Shown here: in pieces, positions 1-13,000 of the stretch
Layout of the letters: every line of letters starts with the position of its first letter
Numbering within the stretch: position 1 is the stretch's first letter
Notes under the pieces: generated by a model
Seen by the model: the letters and a program-made list of their open reading frames with translations, nothing else
Databases searched by the model: none
Told to the model about the DNA's origin: nothing
Made by a program: the position numbers and the translations under genes
From: Akebia trifoliata
Lineage: Eukaryota > Streptophyta > Magnoliopsida > Ranunculales > Lardizabalaceae
Direction: 5' to 3'
NCBI GenBank assembly: GCA_017979445.1
Contig: CM030711.1
Location: 47,911,560 to 47,975,559 of the forward strand
DNA length: 64,000 nucleotides

Positions 1-36
1 GAGGGTTCAAATAGAAATGTAGGCGTGAATTATTAC

Positions 37-392
37 CCATGTGGATCTGCAATTTTTAACAAATTCAGCCCTAGACTTCTTGCATTCGGCAGGATAGAGG
101 AGGCCCACAGAGGCTATTTCAGTGGGTTTCTTGTTTGATTCCTTCTCTATACAAGCATAGAATGCATCTCTCGCCTAAATTGAAAAATAACCCATTAGAG
201 ATCACTCTTTTTTAGTTCTCTCTCTCTCTCTCTCTATTTTTGAAGAAAACAGGAAGAAAAAACAGAGAAAGAAACAAGAAGAAGAAGAAGAAGAAGAAGG
301 GGTACCTTGTAGCAAGCTTGTCTGGCTTCTGCAAGGACGTCTGTGTAGATTTTATCAGAATCTCGAGGTGGGTGATCTTCCATGACCTTCAT
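37..392 (-). CDS. COA6: COA6-like cytochrome c oxidase assembly factor, 5' two exons (partial)
   Basis: Two exons are visible on the minus strand: 392-306 (29 codons, ending AAG before GTACC) and 174-37 (46 codons, ending TGG before GTAAT). The donor and acceptor are canonical and both junctions are in phase 0. The 75 residues contain the twin-cysteine pattern of COA6: Cys27 and Cys37 (CX9C, in ACYK then ARDAFYAC) and Cys60 and Cys71 (CX10C, in AECKK to KNC). The family is small, soluble and resident in the mitochondrial intermembrane space, where it helps deliver copper to the COX2 subunit of complex IV. The C-terminal exon lies beyond base 1. The start could be Met1 (392) or Met4 (383, MEDHPP); both are in the same frame. 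The identification rests on the cysteine spacing and the ARDAFYAC block. Confidence 0.85.
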
Positions 393-2716
393 CACAGTAG
401 TATTAGAGAGAGAATATGGCTGAAGTGGGGAAGAAGATGGTCTTCAAATAGAGTGAAGATTTCGTGTCGAAGTCTTTGATGATATGTTGGATCAAGAATC
501 ATGATCAGTTTTCTTGGGCCTCGAAAGCCCACTAATATTGGTTCCGGTTGGGGTTGAAAGTCCGGTCCAATCCCAGCCCACGTACAAGAATACTGTCATT
601 TTCGATCCATCCCAAAAGACACGTGGCATACTTATCTCGGTTTTAAAACTCACCTTAGTGGATCCCGATTTGACTCTGCCAGTGAGAATGGGGACTGTCT
701 ATCCCATGTGAATCGGACTCTGCTTTTATTTGGGCATAAACCAGTTCGAACCATAGTTAGCAATTTGTTGTACTACAAAAATCGCGATTAATTCGAGTAT
801 GATTTGGAATATACATTTAATAGTTCGTTTAAAAATTCAAATAATGGCAAAAATTTGATACGAGAACGATTTGAATATAATTCGATTTCAATATCCAAAT
901 ATTTAGGAAAACGCCCTATCTTTTTAAGATATATTATTTTTATATTTTAGTTTTCAAAATCACCATCAATACCTTTCATCTTTAAACTCATCCTTGTAAA
1001 TTAAGAACATATGATACTTTTATGCATTTATATCAAATACTCAAGCCTTATTACAAATCAATAACACTTGGATACCTTTGCACGTATTCCATTTTAATAT
1101 TTATTTTAAAATAACATATATAAAAAAATAAAAATAAAATAAAACTAAGAATATTGTTTTTGTTCCTACGATTAATCATACTATTAAAGCAAATCTTCAT
1201 AATCCAAAGCATATACTATCTGACTTAATTAAGTTAGCAAGACTCATGTTCAAAAAATCCGAGAGTGAAAAAACTAAGTATAATACTAAAGTAACATTAT
1301 GGGGGGACATTTTTACGTGAAAGCATGTATGAACCATAGATGCTTTTGATTGAGATCTCTTTTACATAAAAAATGTCCCATACAATATTCCTCCAGCACG
1401 ATTCAAAAATTAATTGTTGATTGATAATTGTGGGATTCGATAACAAACAATGATTAGTGATTGTCTATTGATGAAACATTTGATTTGTTTAATTTGAAAG
1501 AAAGAATAAATCATGAATGATTCAAAAAAATTCATTAAGTCAAGAATTTTTAATAAGAGTTGAATTGGACGAAAGTTTTAATTGTTTTGTGTATTATTCA
1601 AAAACTTCAGTTATAATTTGTGAATTATTCCAAGAATCACTAACAATGGTTCAAACTTCAAACATGCCAATTTTTTATAAACTCAGAGGATTTTTTAAAC
1701 CTAAATTTGACTCATCAAGTCAGAACAAGATTGAAAAGAAGTTTGACTCAGCCAGCAGCCATTCAAATTTCAAAAGAGCTGATTTTTGAACTCGGTCGAG
1801 TCAGGTAGTTTCCATACTTTAAAAATCTTCTATCGAAGCTCATACTTTCAATTGAATCAAGTTCCAGACATTCGTAAATATATTAAGTTCTTTAAAAATA
1901 TATATTTTTAATTATTTGAAAAGCATTTTAATGATCATTAACTAACAAAAATTAAAATTGTTATTATAGTTCAAAAATTAATATAACATAAAATCAGTTA
2001 ATATCGAAAGCTAAAATAAGTTTTTGGTGAGAGCTTTTTGGATTTCTATGCAATAGAATGAGCAAGTTTACATATTTAAGGATGAGCCCAGTCCATCAAT
2101 ATGACTCAAAACTTCACAAATCATTTTTTGCTCAACCTCAACAAGGTTAATGTAGATGATCATATTGTTACAAATTTAAACAATATAATATATAATAGAG
2201 AAAAACAAGATAATATATAAATGATTCTCTGAGGGAATCAACCACCAACTAAGCTCTTTACCACAATGTCTCCTTAGATTTGATCATTCCTCTCATCTAT
2301 TTTTATAGCTAATTCACAACTACCTCAAGTGCTAGTTTAAATGAGAATTAACCTTATCTAAAACTAGCTGATAACCAAAAAACTAAACCACCTAATATGT
2401 TAGTGAACTCAACTATGATCATCAACCATGACCGCAGGACTAAGCTTTCCACGAGTGCTGCCAGGATGGGTGCATTTGGTTGCAACAATATAACAGGAAC
2501 ATTCCTCTTTAGAGACAATTTTCTGAGAGTTTTTTGTGTACCTCTCATAAGTTAATAAGAACAGGTACTTGATTATAGTAGAAGAAACCTCGGTGCCGAG
2601 AGAGAAATAACAAAACTTTGACAGCTAAAATACAGCTAATATAGTGAGAGATTAAACACCAAACAATATTGCATAAACCTTAAATCAAAACCATGCCAAC
2701 ACCATTCTTCGCATTT
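393..2716. other. Intergenic region between COA6-like and TAF5 genes
   Basis: AT-rich sequence with no supportable gene. A CT-rich microsatellite (about 217-236) and a GAA run (about 278-299) lie in intron 1 of the COA6-like gene. The stretch 393-720 is the likely leader and promoter of that gene. The rest is low-complexity AT-rich DNA with one hairpin at 1292-1389. Confidence 0.6.
1292..1389. repeat. Small inverted repeat (MITE-like hairpin)
   Basis: The left arm (1292-1322, containing GGGGGGACATTTTTACGT) pairs imperfectly with the right arm (1361-1389, containing AAAAAATGTCCCATAC). The interior has a second, shorter inverted pair (GCAT with ATGC) and a CCATAGAT block like that in other hairpins of this window. 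Confidence 0.5.
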
Positions 2717-5700
2717 TCATAAGTTTTTTGAGAGCACACCGGCAGCAAATAAAAGATTTCTCCGAGAGAACTGTTTCCAAAACAGTTAACCAACATTAGA
2801 TCATTGTATTTGTCTTGTATTTTTAAAATAGAAAATTAGAAACCAGAGGCATTGAAAAAGGCAATTATGAGTTACCCGCAATGTGTAGACAGGACTAGAC
2901 TTGGTTGGTAACGTCTTCAGTGATCTCAATCTGTTTGTACTTCCCGCTCTGCTGATAAAAATTGGATTAGCTAAAATCTCTCTCCGAAAGAAAAAGGTTC
3001 GAATCAGACAAATTTGGGCACTTTTCTGATAACTATGTTGTGGTTGAACTTACTTTTCTTCCGTCTTTGGCGTTTTCGTGCTTGCAGTCACATCCCATAA
3101 CTTGACGGTGCAATCGGCAGATCCAGAAGCAAGAAGTGAACCTTCACCACTAAAAAGTTCAAGGAGAGTGGGTGATTTTAGCAATGAAGATAAATCAAAA
3201 TCTTCTTACAATCATATTAATTGTATCACGCAATTGTGAAGTTGCGTGGCACTCAAGAAATTTCAACCTGAAATCAAGCGTCCAAATACATGAGCTGTGC
3301 CCTGTTAAAGGTGTAACACAACGCCCGCTTGAAAGATCCCACATCATGATCGTGCCATCTTCATCACCTGATGCCATATACCGCCCGTCGGGTGACATTG
3401 CCAATGATAATACCATACTCCTGTGACCAATGAAAATTCGGACACACTCCCCACTTTGCACGTCCCACAATCTAACGGTCTTGTCACTAGAACCAGTTGC
3501 AATGTAGTTACAGTTTGCATGCCACTGGATACACTGAATAATAATGTACAATTTGTCAGAATCAGTCAGCAAATTACTAATTTTTCTATCAAAGTGTGTA
3601 CAAGGGCAACATGGTCTAATAAATAATTTTGCAAATAGTGACTCATGATTTTTTTAATTAAAATTTGTAAGTCAGTTTTAACTAGTTGTTATCAAAATGA
3701 GCAGGGCAGAGCAGTCATTTTTTGAGAGTTGACGGAAGTCACACATAGGACTTAGGCTATCCTTGTTCACCAAACGATGGAGGCATTGTAGTTCAAGTGC
3801 AAGAACTTTAAAAAGTTATCCAACAACATTATTTTCCCCTTTTTATAGATTATAGGGGTCAGTTTCATTAGGTTCTTCAGAGGCTTGAACCAGGTCTTGG
3901 CCTCTTGGGACTTCATATCTAGAGTAAATTTCAGCTTGATTTTAATAGATTGTGATTGAGGTTCATCTTGATACCCAATGTATAACGGAATAGCCAACAG
4001 ATTGAGAGAGAATCATGAAAGAAGCATTAAATTACTCACATCGACATCAGATAAATGACCTGCCATTATTCTCAGAGGTTGTATTCTATCCATGGACCAA
4101 ATCCTAGCAGTTCGGTCATGTGAACAGCTGGCAAAATAGTGCCCCATTGGGCTAAACTGCAACAAATAAGACGATAAAAGATTGCTGGTCTTAGTTATGA
4201 ATAAGAAGCATACTTACGCCCCAAAAAATGATGTTTTAAAGATAATAGTAAATTTTTTATGAGAACACATCATAAAAATGTTACAGCACTTGCATAAAAG
4301 CCAATAACATGGAACACGGAAGAAGCAATTCGAAAGAAGTCAAGAGGCCAAAGAAACTACCCCTTTACTCAATAACCAGTCTATTTTTCAACCGATAGAA
4401 GCATATATTGAGACCGAGATTTTTAATCAAGGATAAACAAATAAATAATATGTTAGTGCATGATAAACCATAAAAGGCATAAACGTAAGTTGGTCCCCAA
4501 GAATCCAATAAAAAGAACAAACACAGCAGTAATGGATCATGAGACATTTGAAGGCTGAAACACAAATAAAACTAATATATAGACAGCTGAATATTGTCTG
4601 TTTGAATAGAAAATTTAACACAAGCATATGGACAAATGCAGTCAAATACAAGCAAGAAGAGTTGGACTAATACAGTTGCCGTTCTAAACAGGACCCAGAC
4701 TTGGCATCAGCTTAACTTGCAAATCGATTCATTTTTTTACATCACATTGCCAAGCTTGTATTATTTCAACAGATTTTTCGTCTATGCAATAGAATTAGCA
4801 ATGCCATATCACATCAATTCATTATTCGGCTTATGATAACTTAAGGCCCCTTCGCCAAGGAAAACAGAGACTTGGCAAATTTAGAATACAAGAAGGCAAT
4901 AGCTGGGAAGAAACCAATGGAACTCCCATGGGATCTTAATGTTTTTTTATGCTACAGGATGTCTCAACCCCCTTTGGAAGTGGGACTAATCTCTGTGGCA
5001 AAGTCGCGGGATCTAAATGAATTAATGATGATGTTGGTACTTTGTTTCCTCCTTTTGCAAGATCCCTCTCAAATATTTGTGTGTCACTTTCTTGTAATAG
5101 TCTTGTGTGCCAAACCCCAGCTAACTTGATACCATAAGACAAATAAGAAACATATAAAAATAGGAAATATAATCACCTTGTTGGTGAAACCGTTCATAAA
5201 CTCAATGTCAGATACTAAAAGTGTATGGACCATTATACATATATCCCCAGGAGATCTCCTAGATCAAAATCAATTATATCAGAGATTGCAATCAGCTGAC
5301 CAAGTAGATTTTGAAAAGTGAATCTCTCCTAACTGTACTAATTAATGACAAAATAAAATATCCAAGGCACTAGATCATTCCATGTTATCTATCTTGAACA
5401 TCGTCAAGTATGTCAGTGTCAAAGATGTTCCCATGAAAATAAACTAGTTTGATATATTGTTGCCTTGTTGGTAAAAATGCCATTCTATAAGAATTCATCC
5501 ATAAAAACATAGAATATGTAGAAACGTAACATGATAAACAGGTACTTAAAATCACATAAATGATGCATATTAATTAGCGAAAATTTTAAAAGAATGTACT
5601 TTTCAAAATTTTACTGATAAGAGTATGTCAAAAAAATCCATAAAGGGATAGCCAACACCAGTATTTTTTAAATACTGGCAGAGATATCATGTCATGTAAA

Positions 5701-6976
5701 GGCTGCATGACAAAGCAATGGAAGCATTGTGAAGTGATGTAGAATTCATGTCTGAATTAAATAAAATGAGTGTTAGGCACGTGTCATTGCCAGCATAAGC
5801 CGTTGCGTACATCCAAAACATTTCAAGACGAATTGCAGAAGATTAAATTTCTACCTGAACATCCCACACAGGGTAATTATGACCTTTGTAGCAAACAAGA
5901 TTCGCATTCAACTTTGTGCTCCATAATCGAACTGCATCAGTGCAATTTAATTTTGTTGAATCACCAAGTAGCTTCAAGTTATAGAATGTGCAAAAAACCA
6001 ATCACTAAGAAAATATCAGTAAAATGCTACATGTAAGGAACCATACTGGTTGAGTCTGATGAAGAAGACAGAATAAAATCCCCTAAAGGGCTAAATGTAG
6101 CTGAATAAACGGGTCCAGCATGCCCTTGAAACAATGTATATGATCTTTTCCCACTCTGTGTCCCCAGAACCTGTTCATTAGGATTCATCTCATTTTCTCC
6201 CTGCATAGTAGCTGACACCAAAACAGGTTATTATAAAATTAAAAAAAAAAAAAAAATTATCAACACAATGACTATGTTGATGTGTGTGTTAATATAAATG
6301 TTTTTTGTATATTAAACGATTGATAGAAATAACCATTATGGCCATTAAAATTCACAATTGTCACATGTCATCTTTATCAAAAGTAATGATTACATAATCA
6401 AAATTAGCTTTTTTATTTTGGTAATATAAATTGTATTAGATAAAAGGAGAGGAAACCCCTAATTTGAAGGGAACAAAATACAAACCCAAAAATGTGAAGG
6501 AAGGCCCTAATTAAGACCACATAAAAGAATAGTCCAGAAAGAAAATGAAGCAATGAATTTATTGGAAATAGGGAAGCATGATCTACACAATAATGTAAAT
6601 TCATTGAGATAGGGGCAGTAATATGGCAAGATAGAAGCACAGATCTACCATTATAGGAACATGAAAATGCAAGTGCTACATCTAGAGCACCAATTCAAAG
6701 CTCATGATTTGAAGCATTAAGAATAAGAATTTGGATTCTAACTTCTTAACATTAGGTAATAGGTTTATAGCTCTTGATCCCTAAGACCCTTTTCTTGCAT
6801 ATATAATATGGTGGAACTATCAAAATTGTCCAACACAACACCATGATATCAGAAGAGGAGTGCAGAAATAAATGATAATTTCCTGAAGTAGAAACTACTT
6901 AACCAGACAGCAAGTTGGCACATAAACACTCACAAGTCTCAGCTTGTTGTCCGATCTTTGCCATATCCCAAACCTG

Positions 6977-7007
<31 letters not shown>

Positions 7008-10000
7008 AAGAAAGAAAATTAATGAAATATAAGGAGTAAAACTCACTTTCCACAATAAGGGTAGCCTTGTGCATGCAAGCACCCAGTCACCCATAACTGG
7101 GTAAGTAGCACATGAGCACGTGAGACTAGCAACATACTTATAAGTTCTGACAAAAGGAGAAAATATAAATAAATAAAATAAAAAAACCTTCAGTGAGGAG
7201 TCTGAGAATCCCCCAGCAACAAGCGATCCATCATGGGATATTGATGAACAGTTCAAACTAACAAGTATTTGAGACAAACATCAGCATTGGAACATAAATT
7301 ATGAAGAAAAAAACCTATAAATGATAAACCTTCAACGGACAAAAATTCTCTTACCCATTATGTGTGTTAATAAATGTATAAAAGCAAACTGATGGTAATG
7401 CCATGCTACCCAACTGTACACGATTTCTAAGGTCCTCAAGAATGGATTGTTCTACTTCCGTAGGCCTGAAAGAAGGCAATTCACAAAATAGATAAATACT
7501 ACATAGCAGAAACACTACACCAGGATCGATGTTGTTTCACATGTACATATCTTTTTTTCTAAAAATATTCATAATCCTATATCAGGTAATGTAGTACAAC
7601 AGTAGCAAAGTTTTTCTTATACATGTCCTTAAGAAAAAGTCCATGTAAATCTCCTCATCAAGCCTCCCAAAAACAATGATACAATATGAATAACCAAACA
7701 AGAGGCCTAGGGTTTGTTTTTTCAAATGTGGTTTCTGTGGGAGTCCTGAGCTGTTTTGGGGTCAGAGTTCAACTTGGCAAAAAAATTTGTGTGGTCAATC
7801 CTCCCTTTTGCAGTGTCCTGGGCGTTATGGAAGGAGAGAAATCGGTGAATATTTGAGGAGTGCTCAGCCTTTGACGTGTGCTTGTCCTCAATGGGCTTTT
7901 TATTTTTTTTGTTGTTGTAAAATTTTGAAGGGTTTTAGGGAAGTGTTTTTTGAGGAATTCTTGGGTAGATGGGAGTGGGTTTGTACCTTATCTCCTGTCT
8001 ATTTTGTTTGTTCTGGTTGTTATCTTTGTTGGTCATCTCGACCACTTTAATACAATTTGCATTTACTTATAAAAAAAAATATATTGAGGAGAATAGGCAA
8101 AACAGGTCCCTGCCTCTAGGAGATTTTTGTATACATCAAATTTAGCAAACAAACCAGTTTGATCCTACGAAAATAACGACTACATAAAAAATTCAAACTA
8201 ACAACCTGCAAGTTGGTAGAAAGCATTAGTGAGTCCCAAAAAACGTCCAAGCCTTACAGTCTGTAGGAACAGAATGGAATTTTAAACCCTTAATTTTACA
8301 TACCCACTTACCTAATTTTCTCTTGTTTTCATCTAAAACAACTTTGATTATCTGGAAAACTCAGTCAAAAAAATAAGCAATGACATTGCTTAAGCAACAT
8401 GAATCCCAACTCCACCGGTGTAGTGCTTATTCTACATTCTCAGTCCCAAGCCCAGATAAAGGAGGGCTGCATCATGTTGGCAGCCGGTGTAAAAATTCGC
8501 CACCTAACAATAATCTTGATCATACATATATCATTGAGTTTATGATGGGATCTATGGTTTTTAATACAATTGAATAGAGAAACGGGTTTCATTAAGCCAA
8601 CCCGTGCATGTCTTGTGATAAAGCTTTGAGGATGAATATTGGATCACAAGCAGTCCCATTACTAGAAATACTGAATCTAACATAGATATATTAAAATTAT
8701 ATAAACGATAAATACATACAAAATAAATGAAAACAAAACATTTAAATAAATTGAGATTCATATGAAAAATAGGTGTCCGGTGAGTACAAGACATTCAACA
8801 TGACAAATTCTTAGAAAATGGAGAGTCTTCAATGAATAGGACAGGATTAGCTTTTTTTGGTACCTTAGCTTAGATTAGTTCATATTAGCTATGTCTTTAC
8901 CCATTAAAAATGAAAGTCGAAACAGAGGAGTCTTGTGGATACCTCACGGGTAAAGTAAGCTCTGGTTTGACTCGAGGTGCCATGGACACAGTGTTTGTCT
9001 CAGAGCGAACGCCTTTTCCTGTTGCACCAACAACTTTGTCCTTTTTCATTTTCTTAACTGAAGTCCCTTGCTTTCCTCCCTCCACCGATCTCTTCTGGAT
9101 GAACAAATGCAAATGAGAGCAAAAATTATCATAAGTATTTTATAGTTCTACAGAATATATTAGATAAGAAAACATATAAACGGAATGATGTTATGAATAA
9201 CAGTAAAAATATTGATGTATTATGCCTTCAGCCGGCATTAAATTACCTTGTTATCGTCCAAGTCCCCCTCTTTCGTTTCTCCTTCAGCCTTTTCAGAATC
9301 TGACATCAAACCCCCTGCCTTCTCTAGACGATCTTCTAAAGAATCTTCAAGTAACTATGATAGGACAAATACATGCAAATGATAAAAGTTCAAAAGCAAA
9401 CAATTGCAGATTCTCAGCAACAGAAAGAGCATACATTTCCAATTGAAAACAAGAAAACCCAATATTAATGGTTAAAGGGATAGCTTCATTTAGATTTGAG
9501 AATTAAGCACAAAGAGGGGGCAAATTTGGACCCAGCAGACACTAATCAGACTCTAAAATATGTAAGTTACAGCTATAAGCCTCTTCTCATAGGTATTCAA
9601 GTTACTTTTATTATACTTAATTGCTCTTCCATATAAAGGAGCTTAGTTCCTCTGTGTAATACATCTAATTCAATAAAGTTGTTATTCTTAGGATTAACAT
9701 AAACCAATTGAACTGTAAATAAGACGTATTTCAGTGCATAGTGAACAGAAACTCAAAAAACAAAGGATTCTTATTCATAATGACAAAAAATAGTTCTAGT
9801 TGGTCTCAAGACTAACCCCCCAATGTATTTCTTTCTCATTTATCAGCTTAGATGTATCTTGGCTGCTCCCAACTAAAGTTACAACCTCCGCATCATCAGA
9901 AATTGAGTTCGGTTGTCCATGAGAAACTGTCAACGGATCAGATGAGTGGAATATGCATAATTAAGCATCCACAGGAAAGACAAGCATTTCCAGAATATAA

Positions 10001-13000
10001 ATCCAAAGAAATGAACAGTAAGTAGATATTGATCATAAAAGTCCTTCCATCAAACATCAATAATTGCAGGAAGAGTAGTACCTTGGAAATTAATACGTTC
10101 ATTAATTATTCCAAGCATTGTAATGGACTGAGTCTTGTGCAGATATTCCAGTAGAAGTTCGTAAGAATACTGATGAAGGAGAAAAAAAAAACAATCAGCA
10201 TTTGTCATTTCTTAAGGTTATGCCTAATTTGAGCATGACTTGAACAACAAGGAAAGGAGAACAAGTCTCAACATGAGCACCATACGAGAAATGTGGCCAT
10301 TTTCTAAATATAAGATTTTAAATAATTTCAAAATCCAATAAATATGCAAACAGAATTGAACATTTAGAGAAAGCTATAAATAAATTGAGAAGAATCAAAA
10401 GACCACCTGACATATCTTTATGTTTACTTTGCCCTGCCTCAGAGTATGGGCGAATTCCATTTCCTGCATGGTTACAATTATCATAGAATATTCACAATTT
10501 CCACTACTTTAACCAAGTCCAGAATATGATAATGTGAAATGAAGGTCAAGAACAGTAATAAACCTCTAGATGTGAGGGGGAAAGAATGCCTTCCAACTTT
10601 TGAAGGTCCCGTGAGTGCAAGAGTTCATGGTCTTCGCGGAAGCTATTAAAAAATGCCCTCGCTGGGGATTCCAAATGCATTTAAGAAAAGCATATAAATG
10701 CAGTTACTACACTAATGGTTCAGATTGGAAGTTTCATTCGATGATACCAAACACTATGGAATCCAACCAATTCAAATAATACCTTCCTGAGTATGCCCTT
10801 TGGCCACAAGATCCATAAAACAATGGATAAATACTGGATAGAGCACACGTAGCAACTCATGCTGCACAATGCAAATAAAAATTATGTAAAATGATTTGAG
10901 AGTGTGTGTGTATGTGTGAAACATTTCACAACAGAATTGGGGAATGATAGGAGCTTCTACTTAGAAGCAGTAGCAAGAGTCCTACAATGATTGGGTAATA
11001 ACTCATAGCAATTCCAGTAAAGATAGAATTTTTTATTTTTTCATCAAAGAACACACACATTAATGACAATTTTGTAGGTGAAACATAAATAAAATTGCAA
11101 CAAAGAGCGAGAATAATGATATCCGAATACTGAAATCAATAAAGAGAATATTTTTTTTTTCAAGGAAGAAAGGTCTTCAACGATATTCAACAAACAAAAA
11201 ATAAGAAACAACCCTAGTACACATTTTTTAATAGGTTTTATACTTCTTGCATTCCTGCACAATGTAAGCGATCTACACTTACTACCCCTACATTATTTTA
11301 ACCCATTAAAAGAAAAATAAGTAACAACAACCATCTAAGGGTTGGTGATATGGACAAGTACCCAAAGAGAGAAAAAAAAAGAAGAAACAACAACCCTAAT
11401 ACACATTTTTGAAGAGGCTTTATACTTCTTGTATTCCTATACAACATAAGTGATCTACCCTTACTGCCCCTACATTATTTAAACCCATTATGATTTCTAA
11501 ATTACCATAATCATTAACTTTGTTGGTGGGGCCAGAATGTCAAAAGGCATAACATAAAACCTCTTGCTGTTAGAAAAGGCCCTTAACATTTCTTCATGTG
11601 ATTGAAAGAGGAAGCAGAGGACCGTCATCAATGCTCTTGATTTGTGAAGAAGCTGTGTGGCTTGGGAATCTTGTGTTTGAGGCTGTGAAGTCACAGGAGA
11701 AGTCATTCTGGTGGAAATTGGTGGTGGAAAGGAGAGTCAAGTTGGCAGTTGCAGACCAAAAACTAGTAATTTCTTCAAGTTGCCCGTTGATGTTTTCTAT
11801 ATTTTATTCCAATGGTTCCAAACATGAGCAAAGTTTGCATCGTTGTGTAAATTTTAACAACATCATATTAGTTTAAAACTCCAAGTTCAAGGATCCAAGA
11901 ACTTGCTCTGGTAACAAAACAATGTAAAATAAAAATGAAGAGGAATAATAATGCAAGAATCATACCCAAAATTTTGCATTAATTTTTCATTCATAAGCTA
12001 TCCAACATTGATTCTATAAAAAATAATAATCATCATCATCAAAGACTTATCCCAACTATTTGGGGTTGGCTAAATAAATTATGTTCCTCCATCAATTCTA
12101 TCAAAACCCATCATATCAAAAAAAAAGGTATCTAACCGACAACTAATTTACCTTGTACAAATCCAATGAACTATACGTCCATGACCTTAGCTTGCTATAC
12201 CCTTCCTGGTATCGTGCTGGACCACTCTCTGACCTAGTAGGCAAGAACATCCATTAGAAAGGTGAAAATACGCATTACAACTATAATCAACTGGATTGCA
12301 ACAGACAGAAAATCAGTGTTACTGAATTTTAACTTCACCAACTCAAATATTTTATTGGATTGATCACAGCAAAATAATGCATGTAAGTCTGCTAGGAGTT
12401 GTCTGAGCCTTTGTACAAAAAAAATAAAAATCGCAGTCACTAATGGACTGATTCAAGCAGAAAGACAACACTAGTCAGAGGTATGACAAATGCGATCCCA
12501 CTTGAACAATAAGTCTTCAAAGAATACCCCTTTAAACTGTTTGAATGCATCACACCAAAAAAACAGAATCCAACTCCATCTCTATGAGACTTCCAAACTT
12601 CTTGGATATTCCAGGTGAGCGTCCCCATTAAAGCAGGTTAGTGAGGTTCTTATTTCGAAAAAGAAACTTTATATGTCCTACTACAAACACCATCTAGTTT
12701 ACTTCATGGTACTAATAAGATAAAAGAGATAACCGATCAGGCATGAAATGGATGATTTATTTAAGAAAACAAACAGTGAAGTAAAGAAGACCAAACAGTA
12801 CTGCATCGCTAGGATCTATGTGAAAGGAAAATGGCAAAGAGCATTCCTAACGTTATAGAACACTGCCATTCAGCTCAACAAAAAATGGAGCCATATTTAT
12901 AAAATCTTATAAGAATTGACAATAAGATTAATATATGTACACAACCATATGGAAAATATCTCGACTAGTTCTCTTAAAGCACATCATCAAGCTGCAAAAA

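Noticed and set aside
240..479. Open frame rich in Lys at the left end
   Set aside because: It is produced by a GAA microsatellite and lies antisense to the COA6-like exon.
2354..2548. A possible last exon of TAF5 near 2409-2522
   Set aside because: It looked splice-compatible, but its peptide does not resemble TAF5. The exon at 2770-2717 gives the expected FSRRNLLFAAG ending and closes the frame.
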